A DNA stretch of 64,000 nt from Pseudovibrio sp. Tun.PSC04-5.I4 (GTDB lineage: Bacteria; Pseudomonadota; Alphaproteobacteria; Rhizobiales; Stappiaceae). Positions 62,939 through 64,000 of this stretch are shown piece by piece; the stretch's first letter is position 1; each line of letters opens with the position of its first letter. Where the stretch lies: NCBI RefSeq assembly GCF_900104145.1, contig NZ_FNLB01000006.1, forward strand, positions 1,881,001-1,945,000. The letters are read 5' to 3'. A model generated the notes under the pieces. It worked only from the letters and a program-made list of their open reading frames with translations, had not been told where the DNA came from and made no database searches. A program made the position numbers and the translations under genes.

Positions 62939-62966
62939 AAAGGGCGGACCAGCAGGTTCGCCCTTT
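62939..62966. terminator. Bidirectional terminator
   Basis: AAGGGCG (62940-62946) and CGCCCTT (62959-62965) pair perfectly, extended by GACC/GGTT inside. It separates the oligopeptidase and DUF423 genes, which converge. Confidence 0.85.
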
Positions 62967-62992
62967 GTCGTTTTGGCTCTAAATGATGAAAG

Positions 62993-63412
62993 CTAACCTT
63001 TCATCATCCGCTTCAGACCACATAAAAACACCACAAGCCACCCGAGCACCATCAGCATACCTCCGGTTGGAGCGGCAAAATCAAACAGCTTCTCGCCAAC
63101 AAACAAGCGCTGAGCCAGATCACCACAAAACAGGCCAACTCCGGCAATCAAAAGCAGCATGGCAAAGGCGATACCTCTGGAAGAGGTAATGCCATGAGCA
63201 ACGCCAAGACCCACAAAAGCAGCCGCATGCATCATCGTAATCTGAGAGATAATCATCAGGTATTGATTGTCGGTCGCATGAGAGGCTGCAGCAGAAGATA
63301 AAACAGCTATGACACCGCAAACACCGCCAAGTGCCAAACCAAGCCCTAGTCCATGACCCAATTTAAGGCGCGTCTGATCAGATCCCGCCACGTCACCAGC
63401 ATTTTCCGGCAT
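62993..63412 (-). CDS. DUF423 family membrane protein
   Basis: 139 aa from ATG 63412, chosen because AAGGAG lies seven bases upstream. Four helices. LFCGDLAQRLF, FAAPTGGMLMVLGWLVVFL and MMHAAAFVGLG are DUF423 blocks. Family function unknown. Alternative upstream starts at 63433/63430 lack a good ribosome site. Confidence 0.88.
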   Translation of the reverse strand: MPENAGDVAGSDQTRLKLGHGLGLGLALGGVCGVIAVLSSAAASHATDNQYLMIISQITMMHAAAFVGLGVAHGITSSRGIAFAMLLLIAGVGLFCGDLAQRLFVGEKLFDFAAPTGGMLMVLGWLVVFLCGLKRMMKG

Positions 63413-63594
63413 TGCCTGCTCCTTATCCATCAATTCTCCATCACAGAGTGCGCGAACCTTTTACGCGTTGCAACTGCATATAGGATGTCCAGCCAAAATT
63501 GCAAAACTGATTGCGACAACGCAAGTCCTCTTTTTGCTGGCAAACCCTCACCCCTCAGATATATCTAATCCGAGCAAGAAGGGTATGAACCGTC

Positions 63595-64000
63595 ATGCAA
63601 GACAACCTAGTCATAACAGATTTAAAGAATGTTCCTCAGTTTCTGGAACAAGCAGCGCAGGGCATGTGGTTGGAATGGTGGGAGGAAGAAGGCCATCCAA
63701 TTGAGGATGTCTATGAGGAATTGCGCAGCAGTCTTGGCACACAAACGCTCCCAACAACCTTAATCGCTCACGATGAAGAGCAATTCCTCGGCATGGTCAT
63801 GTTGGTTAAATCAGACATGAGCAAACGACCTCAATACACGCCATGGCTTGCCTCTCTTTGGGTGGCACCAGACCATCGAGGCAAAGGTGTCGGCTCGCGC
63901 TTAGCAAAAGAGCTGAAAACCCACACTTTTAGCAGCGGTGCTAACCAACTCTATCTATTCGCAAAACCAAGCCTACGCGGGTTCTATGAGACCCTTGGTT
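63595..64000 (+). CDS. GNAT-family N-acetyltransferase (partial)
   Basis: 135 codons seen before the right edge. Motif A is SLWVAPDHRGKGVGSRLAKEL (acetyl-CoA pyrophosphate loop). The FAKPSLRGFYETLG segment at the edge is motif B. The substrate is unknown. The gene is cut by the window, not broken. Confidence 0.88.
   Translation, partial: MQDNLVITDLKNVPQFLEQAAQGMWLEWWEEEGHPIEDVYEELRSSLGTQTLPTTLIAHDEEQFLGMVMLVKSDMSKRPQYTPWLASLWVAPDHRGKGVGSRLAKELKTHTFSSGANQLYLFAKPSLRGFYETLG

Overview
The window looks like the chromosome of a marine alphaproteobacterium. The gene set is typical of that group: an aapJQMP amino-acid ABC operon, the aerobic (CobN/CobW) cobalamin pathway under a B12 riboswitch, an AlkB alkane hydroxylase, an IS91-type element with its own integrase, and a lambdoid prophage of the kind seen in Rhizobiales and Roseobacter relatives. 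A Pseudovibrio/Stappia-like host is my guess from overall gene content; no rRNA or other taxonomic marker is present to prove it.

Layout. 1-4664 (minus): a peptide/opine-type ABC importer (binding protein, two permeases, fused double ATPase cut by the window edge). 5132-6205: a TetR regulator and a small membrane protein, possibly on a leaderless mRNA. 6206-7852: a poorly coding stretch with one ORFan and degenerate repeats. 7853-13181: a GntR regulator divergent from an operon of FAD oxidoreductase, enolase-superfamily enzyme and BCCT transporter, probably a quaternary-amine (betaine-like) catabolic unit. 13266-17457: transposon territory with an IS630 fragment, an ORFan and a complete IS91-family element.

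About 17850-30803 is a prophage remnant. The right (early) half looks intact: integrase, excisionase, an early operon with a C5 DNA methyltransferase, and an immunity region where a CI-like repressor diverges from a Cro-like gene. The left half is decayed: the replication gene is frameshifted, the HNH gene and both terminase genes carry stops and frameshifts, and all head and tail genes are missing. Three operator-like sites (GGA-N2-ATACTCC) occur inside two promoters flanking the immunity region, so a single repressor could silence both arms. Iteron-like repeats lie inside the replication gene. A possible PD-(D/E)XK nuclease gene sits just beyond the integrase.

32091-43510 is ordinary chromosome: alkB, then cobalamin genes (cobC and cbiB on plus; cobP-cobW-cobN-cobO-cobQ on minus, with an adenosylcobalamin riboswitch upstream). 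Three near-identical tRNA-Asn genes follow (43436-43737). The rest is housekeeping: cysteine synthase, cardiolipin synthase, LysE exporter, AlaX editing protein, mercaptopyruvate sulfurtransferase, the aap operon, a lipid-A/surface glycan modification operon (GT39/ArnT-like, PAP2, GT2, LAB_N), a CAP-domain lipoprotein, an M3 oligopeptidase, a DUF423 membrane protein and a GNAT acetyltransferase cut by the right edge.
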